A DNA stretch of 64,000 nucleotides from assembly GCF_037038585.1 (NCBI RefSeq), contig NC_092520.1, positions 1,145,001 through 1,209,000 on the forward strand, given 5' to 3'. Position 1 is the first letter of the stretch; every line of letters starts with the position of its first letter. The notes beneath the pieces were generated by a model that saw nothing but the letters and a program-made list of their open reading frames with translations, searched no databases and was not told the DNA's origin. The position numbers were made by a program, and so were the translations under genes. Shown piece by piece: positions 1 through 15,059 of the stretch. Source of the stretch: Patagioenas fasciata (taxonomy: Eukaryota > Chordata > Aves > Columbiformes > Columbidae).

Positions 1-1347
1 GGCACTGGTTTATTTCATTATACCGCAGCCGCTAATGAATTTCTAATCGTTTCTGCTTTACCTTGAAAAGCCTCCAGGAGAGATTAAAGAGCAATACGGC
101 TCTGTGTTTGCTAATTGGTCAAGCGAATCTTTAGAAAGGCTGACTAACCATACTTTCGTTTTTTCGCTAGGACAGTTTGCAAATGTTTTAGAGAACTTTG
201 AATATCCTTGGAGCTTTGATAGAACTGTGATGGTGTTATCTGGTTTGCCAAATGTGTGTCAGCTTGTGTTACTGTTAAGAGAAATGAGGTTCAATAGGAG
301 GTTTGCGTCTCTTTTTAGCCCTGAGATTCGCGATGCGTCTTCGGAAGCTTTAGCAAAAAGCACTCCTAGCCGCTCGAGAAAAGGCAAAACAGCGAAAGCT
401 GCCGCTGCAGCCACTGCCCCCCCAACCGCGGCTTCACAGGCTGAAGCTCCAGCTCCTCCGCATTGCTCCTCTGCCAAGGTCGCTGCAGATAACGTTACTT
501 CTCCAGCCTCAAAGGCTGACAAGGCAGCCTCCCCTTCCTCACACACTGGGCACTGTTGCTGCTGTAACCACAGCAATCACTGGGACAGTCATTCAGACTC
601 TGGAAATGAATCAAGTGATGGTGAACCCATATCAGCATCAGTTGCCGGTTGTAAGAAAGTCACTAGAAAGACTACTAATGTCCTGGTTTTGTTAAAAAAC
701 AAGTTTATCTTTTAGTGAATTTTGCCTGTCAGCTAAAGCCTTCATATTAGCTGCATTTTCCTGGAGAACCAGATACATGTTTTGGTAAACCCAGCAATGG
801 AATGCAAACTTATTGATAAGCACGGATGGACATCTCGCGAGAGGGGCAACGAGAAACCGGTGACCAAGAAACTGACCAACTGTGTATAACATCCCATCCA
901 TGTGAATACTTCATATAAAAGTGGGAGATCACAAGGATCTCGTCCCTTTTCCCTTTTCCTGTTTCCCTTTTCCCTTCTGCTTATGGCCAACATTAGGAGA
1001 GGACCTTGCAAGTTGTCCCTGTGAACTGAGGCCAGTGAGAGACTGAATCCAGCTCCGGTTGGCTGCAGAGTCCAATCCAGGACTTTGGGTGCTGGCTCTG
1101 CAGTTGCTGGGACTTTCAAGATTGGTTTTGTATATTTTGTATTATTTTCTCTATTCTTATTAGTAGCATTAGCAAAACACCTTCAATTTTTCCAACTCTC
1201 TTCTCTCTGTCCTTCTTTCCCTCCCGATCGCCTGTGCTGAGTGGGAAGGGGGGAGAGGGAGGGGCAAAAGGGGGAAGTGGCGGGGAGAGGAGGTGAACAA
1301 CACATCTGCCAGGGTTTGATTGTCACCCGCAATCTTAAGCCTTGACA
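1..1347 (+). mobile_element. ERVL-type LTR element fossil, 3' part (copy 1)
   Basis: The right part of an internally deleted retroviral element whose left end falls before the window. A full-looking LTR lies at 679-1347: it begins TGTC and ends GACA, the expected inverted termini. The base run ATAAG follows at 1348-1352 and matches the run before the element's left end in copies 2 and 3. An open frame of about 220 codons (47-715, first ATG at 230) ends 37 bases inside the LTR, as 3'-terminal retroviral frames can. Its product has an Ala/Pro/Ser-rich middle and a Cys/His cluster. I do not recognise it. Confidence 0.75.
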
Positions 1348-1352
1348 ATAAG

Positions 1353-2190
1353 AACTGTGAAAAAGCTGCATGGAGTATGGCGAAGGAGAGCCCAAAAAGA
1401 ATAAAAGCAGCCACAGCCTCAGAATTACAATTACAGCAGCAAAAGGCACGTGGACGGCTCGTGAAGGACGCGTGAAGAGCGGGTACAGAGATCATGAGCG
1501 CTTAAAAGGCCAAACCACTTTTGTCTCAGGGTCCCTCCCCTTGAGAGGCACCCGGTCCGGACTGTTTCTTTCATGTACATTTCAATTTATTTCTTGTTTT
1601 ATCTTGTGATTCAACTATTTTTAAGCGCAGACATTCGAGACTATGCTACAGGAAACCTAGGGTCAAGAACATTTCTTCAGCACCACCCAGGTCCCCAGAC
1701 ACTGCACACCCATTGTGGTACCAGCCAGAGCTGCCCCCGACAGAGAGCCCAGGGAGCCCATGGAGGCCAGCGGGGCCACGGGGACCGGCGTTCCCTGCAC
1801 GACACCTCCACTCTGGCCCTGTGCAGGAGGAGAAGGAAGAGACCCCGCTGCACCCCGGCCCCTCCGGCGGGACCCACAGGCAGCACCCCCTGCTCGGCCG
1901 GCGGGCAGGGCTGCCCAGCGCGGACAGGGGCAGGGCAGGGGCTGAGGGGCTGCGGCAGGCCATGGGGGTCTCTCCCAGCACTCACCACGTCTCCAGGGTC
2001 AAAGTGGGTTTCTCCACTCCTCCTGCTGCCTGGGGAAGATACTTGGGGAGGCTGGTGCTGCCTCCAGGGTTGTGGCTTTCACGATGATGGGACACACAGT
2101 GATGACTCTGACCTGCGAGGGGGAGATGGGGCCTGTCCGAGTAGAAAAGGCAAAGGAATGTTTGCCAACAGCCACCCGGCCGGTCCTCCC
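1353..2190. other. Unidentified segment upstream of KZNF A, GC-rich from ~1680
   Basis: From 1353 to about 1680 I see no recognisable feature. From 1680 to 2190 the sequence is GC-rich and found only upstream of gene A, not B or C. Long frames exist on both strands but look like products of composition. On the minus strand a well-formed acceptor (ending at 2113) and donor (GTGAGTG, starting at 1985) bracket 127 nt, so an antisense exon is possible. The frame inside is not open throughout, so it would be non-coding. Equivalent segments lie at 30456-31293 and 59570-60407. Confidence 0.3.
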
Positions 2191-2620
2191 CACCCCGGCC
2201 GTCCCGCCGTGTCTCGGTGCCCCCGAGCCCAGGACTCCATTTCCAGGGGACCCGTGTGGCCAGGGCTGGCGGGCAGGGCCAGGGGCCGCAAGGACACAGC
2301 GGTGCTGCCGGTGCCCGCCCCCCCGAGCCGAGCGGGGCGGAGCGGCAGGACTACACCTCCCGTGCTGCACCGGCGGCGGGCGGCCCTCCCGGGCTGACGC
2401 TGCCGGCGGCTCCCGGCGCCGCCTTTGTCCGTGCCGGGCTGGCGGCGCGGCCCCGGCGCAGGTAGGGGCGGCGGGCGGCCCCGGGAGGGGACCCCGGCCC
2501 CGACGGCCTCTCCCGTGCTCTCCCCTCCGCCGGCCGCCCCCCAGCCCTGCCGGACCCCCCCGGACTCCCCTTAGGGCCCGGCTCCCCCCGGCGCTCCGGC
2601 CTTTCCCCGGCTCATCTTCT
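2190..2620 (+). promoter_or_regulatory. CpG-rich promoter of KZNF A, copy 1
   Basis: A CpG-dense block begins where homology to promoters B and C begins. It contains ACTACACCTCCC at 2350-2361, close to the ZNF143/THAP11 (SBS) motif ACTACA..TCCC common in housekeeping and zinc-finger promoters. A candidate non-coding first exon could end at CAG 2461 before GTAGGGG. No TATA box is seen, which fits this promoter class. Confidence 0.6.
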
Positions 2621-2713
2621 GCTGCCCTTGTGAGGCACCGGAGGAAGATTTGGGTACTCGGGAGCTTCCAAAACCCCCTTTTTCTCGTGGCTCTTTCTTG
2701 CATTTACTGCAAG

Positions 2714-2943
2714 ATGGCCGGGTCGGTGGGCAAAGTCAGTCCTTTTCCCAGTAGCTGTGAAGACTCGCGGTGCAGGGAAGGCAGCTGTGGGCAGGTGAGT
2801 GAACTTGTGCCCCTGATTTCTTACTGAAATTGTTGTGCTTGCAGGGACCATCTGTCCTCGCTGCCTCTGGATCAAAACCTGCAGGGGCCTCCATCTCCCC
2901 GCCGAGAGCAGCGACGCGCCGGGCTCCAGGCTGCTGCGGCAAG
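2714..2943 (+). CDS. Candidate N-terminal coding exons of KZNF A, copy 1
   Basis: Two short exons can be read. The first is 2714-2794 (81 nt, ATG inside CAAGATGGCC, donor GTGAGTG). The second is 2845-2943 (99 nt, acceptor TTGCAG, donor GTGGGGG). Both are phase 0 and would join in frame to the ATG that opens the KRAB exon, adding 60 residues rich in Cys, Gly, Pro and Ser. In paralogue B the same exons are 90 and 162 nt; the differences of 9 and 63 nt are multiples of three, which supports coding use. The alternative is that they are 5' untranslated and the KRAB ATG is the start; the ATG block also matches a YY1 site. Confidence 0.45.
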
Positions 2944-3278
2944 GTGGGGGTCAGGCACGGCCCCGGCTCTGGGGACACCGCGGGCTGAGCTTGCTGTGGT
3001 TGGTTTCATGGAGCAGCTGCAGCAAAACACCCATGAGACCAGCTGGGTTGGGAGTCTGGTTGGTACAGGTTATGTGAGAGAGAAGTGGTTTGAGACCCGG
3101 TGCGATGCAGGGTGCTCCCGGTTCTGCCCGCTGAGCCACACCACTGGCAGGGTTTCATGGTGCTGTGCCTGGTCCTGGTGGGTGATCTGGTTTGTAAGAT
3201 GGTTTGGGGACATGGCACAGTCCCCACTGCTCTGGCGTGGGTCCCTAATTGGCACAAGCAGGGGAAACCTGCCTGTAA

Positions 3279-6068
<2,790 letters not shown>

Positions 6069-6126
6069 ATCTGCTGCTGAGGGGCCCGTGGGGTCTGAGG
6101 GCTGCTGTGGGGTGGTTGTGGGGGGA

Positions 6127-6548
6127 TGTCCTGGTTTTGCTTGGGACAGAGTCAATGTTTTTCTGAGTAGCTGGTATAATGCTGTGTTTTGGAATGAAAA
6201 TGACAAGAACGTTTCTAATACACAAATGTTTTGTTTGATGCTGAGCAGTCCAAGACTTTTCATCTTCTGGTGCCCTGCCAGCTGGGAGGGGGCACAGCCG
6301 GGACAGCTGAAACAAAGTGGCCAAAGGGCTGTTCCTTACCATCTGATGTGATGGTCAGTGCAGAAACTGGGGGCAGTGGGCCTGGGGCACCACAGCTCAG
6401 GGGCGGGCTGGGCATCAGTCCACGTGTGGTGAGCAGTTGTGTTGTGTATCACTTGTTTTGTATATTCTTACATCATTTGCGTTCTCATTATTCTTTTCCT
6501 CTTCTGTACTATTAAACTGTCTTAATTTCAGCCCACGGGAGTTTCTCA
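6127..6548 (+). mobile_element. Truncated ERVL LTR, 3' end of KZNF A (copy 1)
   Basis: It starts TGTCCTGGTTTTG 59 bases after the stop codon and follows the familiar avian ERVL LTR order, including the CTTTTCATCTTCTGGTGCCC block and a CCCACG block near the end. Its right end is cut. ATTAAA at 6511-6516, followed by a T-rich stretch, is the first good poly(A) signal after the stop, so the LTR probably ends the host transcript. Confidence 0.75.
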
Positions 6549-7500
6549 GATCACTGGATGAGCCCAATTTAGGTTTTGTATCAGTCATTTAGCTTCAAGA
6601 AATATGTTTCAAATGGAATGAATTACTTAGAAGTATAAGACACCGTGATTTTTTGTATACTGTCTGCTTTGCATTAGTTAGTAGCTAAATTTGCTGAAAT
6701 CCCTAACTGTGTGTTCTCAAGTTCTGCTCATATTCAACAACCTTGTGCCTACCTGAGGAAAGCAAAGCAGCTACAGAACATCAACGTTCACAAAAGGCTG
6801 AAAGGCTCAGAGGCCGCTGCAACACGGCAGGATGGCAAAAGGCGGAACTGATGACACTGCCAAACAGAACTCCCCGAAACGGAGCAGAACCAGAATGGGT
6901 CTCTGTCCCTGTCTGTCCCAGCTCTGCCCCAGCTCCATCCTGACTCTGTCACCAGCCGTCAGATCGCGAGTCTCCAGATACAAAGCATGATGCTGATGGC
7001 ATGGAAGATCCTTATTGATCGGTCTGGATGTCCATTTTATGGGAAAATAGCAGAAGAATGGCGAGGAGTTTGGCTAAATGTAAATATGCTCAAGTCACTT
7101 GCAGCGGTCTGTAGAAAAGCACATGCATCACACCAATTGTTTTGCTGAGCTTGTATGCCTGACGAGCAGAACCTCCACAGTAGAACCTCACATAGGCCTG
7201 TGAGAACCTCTCGACAACTTATCACTATGGCTGAGATTCCTGCTTTGTTGTGAGAAAGAGCGGGAGGCTGCGCCTGCCTGGAACCTTGAAATACAGGCGA
7301 GCTCGGCAGGCCCAGGGATCTTCTCCCAGGGCTGAACTGAGCAGCGCCTGCGTCCCCGCTTGTGTTACCTCTGCGGGGGAGCTCAGGTGCTACTTCGGAG
7401 ATCCCCCGGGCGAGAGGGAACTAAAAGAAAACTTGCTCTTTGCAAGTGCATTTGTGGCCTCTGGCTCTTCCTGCGACGTGCCTGCACTTGTGCACACACC
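6549..7500. other. Intergenic, no gene seen
   Basis: The first ~250 bases are homologous to the sequence after the LTRs of genes B and C (motif CATTTAGCTT and following), so they belong to the duplicated gene module. The remainder up to the hAT fragment shows no recognisable gene, RNA or repeat. Copy 2 equivalent: 35652-36603. Confidence 0.5.
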
Positions 7501-7504
7501 ATCA

Positions 7505-7985
7505 GAGCTTCTTGATGGATAACGCAACGATACGTTATCAGAGGTGTGTCACAGTTCCTTTTTTGCATTTTCTCCTTCATTAGTCCAACCAAGGCTGTTA
7601 TTTCTCCACACGTTGCAGGTCTGGCATCAGTCGTTAGCCCCAGGAGCTGTTCTCAGGGTAATTTATGATTATTTATGTTCTTCTCCACCACATCAAGTAT
7701 GTCCTTCCCCGTTGTCTTCCTGTGAATGGCCATTACATCCAAGAGCCCCCCGGTGACAGACAAGTCTGCCTTGACAGCTCTTATACAAACGGATAGATGC
7801 GCTGTGTCTGCGTTGTCTGTGCTTTCATCAACGGCGAATGAAAAAGCCAGATCACTGCACGCCTCTGTGGCCACTGCTACATCATTTTTGGCCACAGCTC
7901 TGGTCATCATCTTCTGCTGCGATTGCAGTCTGCCTTGCAATTCTTGCACCAGTTGTTGTTGTTGTTGTTGAAGGCTAAATTTAGC
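7505..7985 (-). pseudogene. hAT transposase-derived fragment (GTF2IRD2/FAM200-like)
   Basis: The minus strand encodes, from about 7949 down, a segment with AFSFAVDESTDNADTAHLSV, the hallmark FSLALDESTD..DTAQL block of hAT-derived proteins such as GTF2IRD2 and FAM200. A KTTGKDILDVVEKN block follows, matching the TRGEDLYD region. After a frame change near 7600-7650 the next family block continues (VGLMKEKMQ, then [10 protein letters not shown], matching HCIIHQEAL). Upstream is a poly-Gln run from a CAA/TTG repeat (7953-7970). The N-terminal and C-terminal domains are absent and the frame is broken, so this is a relic rather than a gene. It is unrelated to the KZNFs. Confidence 0.75.
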
Positions 7986-8634
7986 ATATTTAGTTCCATG
8001 TTAGGTCTCCAAAAGCTGATGTGCATTGGACTCCTTTATCACCAACCCTGTCTCATAACACTAAAGACATGGTGTTTTTTCCCCTTGAAACACAAACACA
8101 CATTTGCTTTCCCATCTATCATTAACCTGCCTTCCTTCGGCATCAATTTTTCTGTTACTGGACATTTTGGGGTTCAGATTGTTCTACCAAAGACGGTATG
8201 GTGCACCACCAAAGCAAAAGACCAAGATGCCCTTTAGGACCAGGATAAATAATATTCAGGTACTTCACACAGGTACTTTTACAGGTACTTTTAAACATAA
8301 GGTGTAATTGCAAAAGTTTATCTGTCTAATTTATTTAAAAATTAGATGTTTGCCCAGTTGAGAGAAAGGCTTTCCTGCTACTGCCCACCCACTCCCCCTG
8401 CATAACTGTCTGTCTTTTCTTTCAGTGCCCCAAGGCAGTTACTCGTGTCCCCCATCAGTCTCACCTCTTATTCTTCTTACACTCTCCTGTAGCTGCAGGC
8501 ACAGCTCCCGCCGTTCTGCTCCTGCAGCACAAAGCGTGTCACACGCTGCCCAGGACACGCTGCTCGCGTTGGCAGGAGCCTGGGGACGAGGAGCTCGGCA
8601 CTGCCGCCGGGTGGAAAAAAGTGCCAGGCCGGAT
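7986..8634. other. Intergenic, nothing recognised
   Basis: AT-rich to mixed sequence with a short direct repeat of ACAGGTACTTTTA (near 8270-8300). No frame, RNA or known repeat could be supported. Copy 2 equivalent: 37089-37737. Confidence 0.4.
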
Positions 8635-9193
8635 TGTCCTGGTTTGGTAAAAAAAAAGGCCAGTTTCTCTTTCAGTGAATTCTCCTTTCAGCTCAGTTCT
8701 TCTAAGTAACTGCAGTTTTATTACATAGACTGCATGTTTTTTCAGGCACGGTTTGCTCCGGAGCCGATAACGGTAGCAATGGTATGCAGAAGAGATCCAG
8801 GTTTAGAGTGATTGCTATGGCAGGCAAGGTTACTGGTGAATTTTGCATGTCCCATAAGTGAGAGTATTTGCAAGGAGGGGCAGACAGAACAGGTGACCAA
8901 CACTGATCAACTAAGTATTCCATCCCATACACATCATACACCGTATAAAGTCGGAGATCACGAGGGTCTCGATCTCTTCGACCATGGCCGGAATCTGAAG
9001 AGGACCCTGCCTGTCGTACCTGCGATCCAAGGCCCGGTTCCAGACGCTGCATCCCTGAATCCAGTTCCGGTTTGCTGTGGAGTCCAGCCCAGGACATCCG
9101 GGTGCTGCCCTGCAGCTGCTGGAGCAACGCCAGCTCCGCCGGGCAACGCTGCCCTACCCGGGAATTCAAAGATTGGGTTTGTATATTTTGTGT
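8635..9193 (+). mobile_element. Second ERVL-related LTR fossil (copy 1)
   Basis: It starts TGTCCTGGTTTGG and shares with the LTR at 679-1347 the early CAGTTTCTCTTTCAGTGAATT-like block, a central GTATAAAGTCGGAGATCACGA promoter-like block and the GATTGGGTTTGTATATTTTG block, where recognisable similarity stops. It is diverged from that LTR, so it is a separate and older family member. The right end is truncated. Copy 2: 37738-38296. Confidence 0.65.
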
Positions 9194-9484
9194 GACCCCT
9201 TGGGGGATCTGTCACAGAGCCACCCCGAGGTTTGTTTAAGGGACAAGAGGGTCCAAAAGAACTTTTATTAAACCGGTGAGAAACAGGGTTTTAGCGCTCC
9301 AAAAGTGACTTAAATACAGGTTCGGATATCAGTTGAGGAAAATTATTAAGGGGCAGCAACTAATACAACAAGAGGTCCACAGTGTCCGTACACATGGCTT
9401 CACCAAAAACAGTACCAGAGCCGCCCCTGAGCCCGGGAAGAGTACACACTTGCCTGAACACGGTGTGGGATTATTTTAAAGGGA
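9194..9484. other. Spacer between LTR and inverted-repeat array
   Basis: I recognise nothing here. TTTTATTAAA near 9265 read on the other strand resembles the end of a transcript or LTR, but this is weak. Copy 2 equivalent: 38297-38587. Confidence 0.3.
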
Positions 9485-9744
9485 TACACGTACCTGTATT
9501 GAGTAGAGGAAGTGTACACTCGCGATTCTGCAAGGGTAAATGTATAGTACACTCGCAATCCTGCAAGGAGAAATACACGTGCAAATGTGCACGGAATATT
9601 ACACGTGCTTATGCGGAAGCACAGGAGGAAAATACACTCACCATTTTGCGAGGATGAATTTATACACGTGCTCGTATTGAGCACGGAAAGTACACGTGCA
9701 AATGTGCATGGAAAGTATAAATACACGTGCAAATGTGCACGGAA
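9485..9744. repeat. Array of short inverted repeats upstream of KZNF B (copy 1)
   Basis: About nine related units of 22-26 bases, each opening TACAC, recur every ~30-40 bases. Examples are 9574-9596 and 9722-9744 (CGTGCA AATG TGCACG), 9663-9688 (CGTGCTC GTATT GAGCACG), 9601-9625 (GTGCTT ATGCGG AAGCAC) and 9691-9713. A second flavour (TACACTCGC..TGCAAGG) lies at 9514-9534, 9548-9568 and 9633-9654. Stems differ between units but remain largely self-complementary. CACGTG E-boxes recur. The array abuts the CpG-rich promoter of gene B and is absent from A and C. Confidence 0.8.
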
Positions 9745-10560
9745 CTCGCGTGTCCCGCCGTGTCTCGGTGCCCCCGAGCCCAGGACTCCATTTCCAGGGC
9801 ACCCGTGTGGCCAGGGCTGGCGGGCAGGGCCAGGGGCCGCAAGGACACAGCGGTGCTGCCGGTGCCCGCCCCCCCGAGCCGAGCGGGGCGGAGCGGCAGG
9901 ACTACACCTCCCGTGCTGCACCGGCGGCGGGCGGCCCTCCCGGCGGCGCCTTTGTCCGTGCCGGGCTGGCAGCGTGGCCTCGGCGCAGGTAGGGGAAGGT
10001 CTGGGAACTCGGGAGCTTCCAAAACTCCTCTTTTTGAGGCTCTTTTTTGCCTTTATCCCGAGGAGGACGGTTCGGTGGAAGAAGCTCTTCGGTCGATCCT
10101 TTTCCCAGTAGCTGCGAAGGCTCGGGGTGCAGGGCTGGCGGCGCGGCTCCGACGCAGGTAGGGGTGGCGGGCCCGCGGCACGGGGATGGGCGCTGCTGGC
10201 CCGCGGGGTCCCGGCGCTCCCCGGCCGCGGGCATCCCCCGCCGGGCGGCCCCGGGAGGGGACCCCGGCCCCGACGGCCTCTCCCGTGCTCTCCCCTCCGC
10301 CGGCCGCCCCCCAGCCCTGCCGGACCCCCCCGGACTCCCCTTAGGGCCCGGCTCCCCCCGGCGCTCCGGCCTTTCCCCGGCTCGCCCCGTGGCCCCCGTG
10401 CAACGCGGACACGCTGCTCCGTGTCCCAGCCGCCCGGGCCCCCTGGATCCGGCCCTGGCGGCCCCGGCGCTGGGAAGGGCTGGGCTGGGGCCGGGCCGGG
10501 TGCTCAGACCCCCGGGACACCCCCGCGCATCTTCCTGCTGCCCTTGTGGGGCACCGGAGG
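9745..10560 (+). promoter_or_regulatory. CpG-rich promoter of KZNF B, copy 1
   Basis: Homologous to promoters A and C from 9750. It has ACTACACCTCCC at 9901-9912. A candidate first-exon donor follows CAG at 9988, and a second similar donor follows CAG at 10157, because a block of about 170 bases resembling the exon with the YY1-like site is duplicated inside this promoter (9990-10157, compare 10550-10719). The short stretch before the donor has a small deletion relative to A and C. Confidence 0.6.
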
Positions 10561-10629
10561 AAGATTTGGGTACTCGGGAGCTTCCAAAACCCCCTATTTC
10601 TCGTGGCTCTTTTTTGCCTTTACAGCAAG

Positions 10630-10931
10630 ATGGCGGGGTCAGTGGGCGTAGCTCTTTGGGTCGGTCTTTTTCCCAGTAGCTGCGAAGGCTCGGGGTGCAG
10701 GGAAGGCAGCTGTGGGCAGGTGAGTGAACTTGTGCCCCTGATTTCTTCATGAAAATGTTGTGCTTGCAGGGACCATCTGTCCTCACTGCTCCTGTGCAGC
10801 TGGTGACGGGACAGGCACCTCGTGTGGAATCCGGAGCATCCCGCCTCCCTCTTCCCGGATCAAAACCTGCAGGGGCCTCCATCTCCCCGCCGAGAGCAGC
10901 GACGCGCCGGGCTCCAGGCTGCTGCGGTAAG
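10630..10931 (+). CDS. Candidate N-terminal coding exons of KZNF B, copy 1
   Basis: The exons are 10630-10719 (90 nt, ATG in CAAGATGGCGG, a perfect YY1-like core) and 10770-10931 (162 nt). Both are phase 0 and would fuse in frame to the KRAB ATG, adding 84 residues. The second exon is 63 nt longer than in A, a whole number of codons. In copy 1 only, GGC to GGT at the exon end creates GGTAAGG, so a stronger donor after 10926 may compete and would break the frame. As in A, untranslated use remains possible. Confidence 0.45.
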
Positions 10932-11367
10932 GTGGGGGTCAGGCACGGCCCCAGCTCTGGGGACACCATGGGCTGCAATTGCCATGGTTGGTTCAGTGGT
11001 ACAGCTACAGCAAAACACCCGTGGGACCCGCTGGGTTGGGAGTCCGGTTGGTACAGGAGGTGTGGGAGAGAAGTGGTTTGAGACCCGGTGCGGTGCAGGG
11101 TGCTCCCGTTCCTGCCCGCTGAGCCGCACCACGGGCAGGGGCAGGCAGGAGCGTGCCTGCTGCCAGGCCTCGGGCCAGGCCTGTGTCACGGTGCTGTGCC
11201 CGGTCCTGGTGGGTGATCTGGCTTGTGGCAGGGGTGAGGGACAGGGCACAGTCCCCACCTCTCTGGAGTGGGTCCCTAATCTGGCACGAGCAGGGGAAAC
11301 CTGCCTGTAAGCCTGCCAGCCCTGCCCCTCTCCTGGCACAGCTGGTGGGGTGTCCCCAACCCACTGA

Positions 11368-14167
<2,800 letters not shown>

Positions 14168-14501
14168 AGCAAGACCTTCAGTGGCAAGGAGACCCCCATC
14201 ATCCACAAGCGCATCCACACTGGAGAGACACCCTACTTTCATGGCAAGTGTAGCAAGACTCGCAGCTGTGAGCAGCACCTGCAGAGCCAGCAGTGGGTGC
14301 ACTGGAGCCTCCTGGGGGTGCTGATGGGTGGATGGCAGGAGAGAGGGGTCCTTCCCCATTGAGGGTGGGCCGGCAGAGGCCAAGCCCTTCCAGTGCGGTG
14401 TCTGCGAGAAGCGGTTTTGGAAGGAGAGGCTCATGCTGGCTCACCAGCGCACCCACGGCACCCCCAGCCTGCAGCCGCCTCCGCAGCCCAGCACCCCCTG
14501 A
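14168..14501 (+). pseudogene. Untranslated relic of last KZNF B fingers
   Basis: After the stop, the same frame still reads a finger body (SKTFSGKETPIIHKRIHTGE) and a decayed one (CSKTRSCEQHLQSQQWVH). The conserved C-terminal finger and Pro-rich tail seen in A and C survive at about 14381-14501 but in a different frame. So the C-terminus of B was lost by the TGA at 14165, with later decay behind it. Copy 2 has the same state at 43272-43605, so the loss predates the unit duplication. Confidence 0.8.
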
Positions 14502-14549
14502 ATCTGCTGCTGAGGGGCCCGTGGGGCGCTGGGGGCTGCTGTGGGGGGA

Positions 14550-14958
14550 TGTCCTGGTTTTATTTGGGACAGAGTTAATATTCTTTTGAGTAGCTGGTTT
14601 AGTGCTGTGTTTTGGAATGAAAGTTATAAGAATGTTCCTAATACTTGGATGTTTTGTTTGATGCTGAGCAGTCCAGGACTTTTCATCTTCTGGTGCCCTG
14701 GCAGCTGGGAGGGGGCACAGCTGGGACAGCTGCCCTAAAGTGGCCAAAAGGCCTGTTCCATATGATACCACACTCAGTATAGAAACTGAGGGGAGTTTGC
14801 TGGGGGCACCACAGCTTCGGAACAGTCTGGGCATCGGTCAGCGGGTGGTGAGCAATTGTGTTGTGTTTTGCTTGTTTTGTATATTCTTACATCATTGTCA
14901 TTATCTCTTTCCTTTTCTATCCTATTATTAGTCTTTAGCTCAACTTACAAGTTTTACA
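14550..14958 (+). mobile_element. Truncated ERVL LTR after KZNF B (copy 1)
   Basis: Same insertion as after A and C, by position and sequence. The ATTAAA signal seen in A and C is not present here (CTATTATTAG instead), so gene B must use another poly(A) site. Copy 2: 43654-44062. Confidence 0.7.
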
Positions 14959-15059
14959 CATCATTAGAGGAACCCAATTTAAATTTTATGTTAATCATTT
15001 AGCTTAAATAAGTACATTTTTAATAGCATGAGTTACTTAGAATTAACTTATATTTCTGT

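Noticed and set aside
104-715. GTG start for the 203-codon frame
   Set aside because: Animal genes do not normally start at GTG; the first in-frame ATG is at 230, and the frame belongs to a retroviral fossil.
1573-2397. 274-codon plus-strand frame and overlapping frames in the GC-rich segment
   Set aside because: Low-complexity Pro/Gly/Arg content, overlapping open frames on both strands and overlap with the promoter point to composition.
9485-9744. CRISPR array or tRNA-like genes
   Set aside because: Units have no unique spacers of constant size and the genome is a vertebrate; no cloverleaf or box A/B was found.
9902-10978. Minus-strand Pro/Arg/Gly-rich frame of 358 codons at promoter B (and similar at A and C)
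   Set aside because: CpG-island composition with no domain, and it lies across a promoter and splice sites on the other strand.
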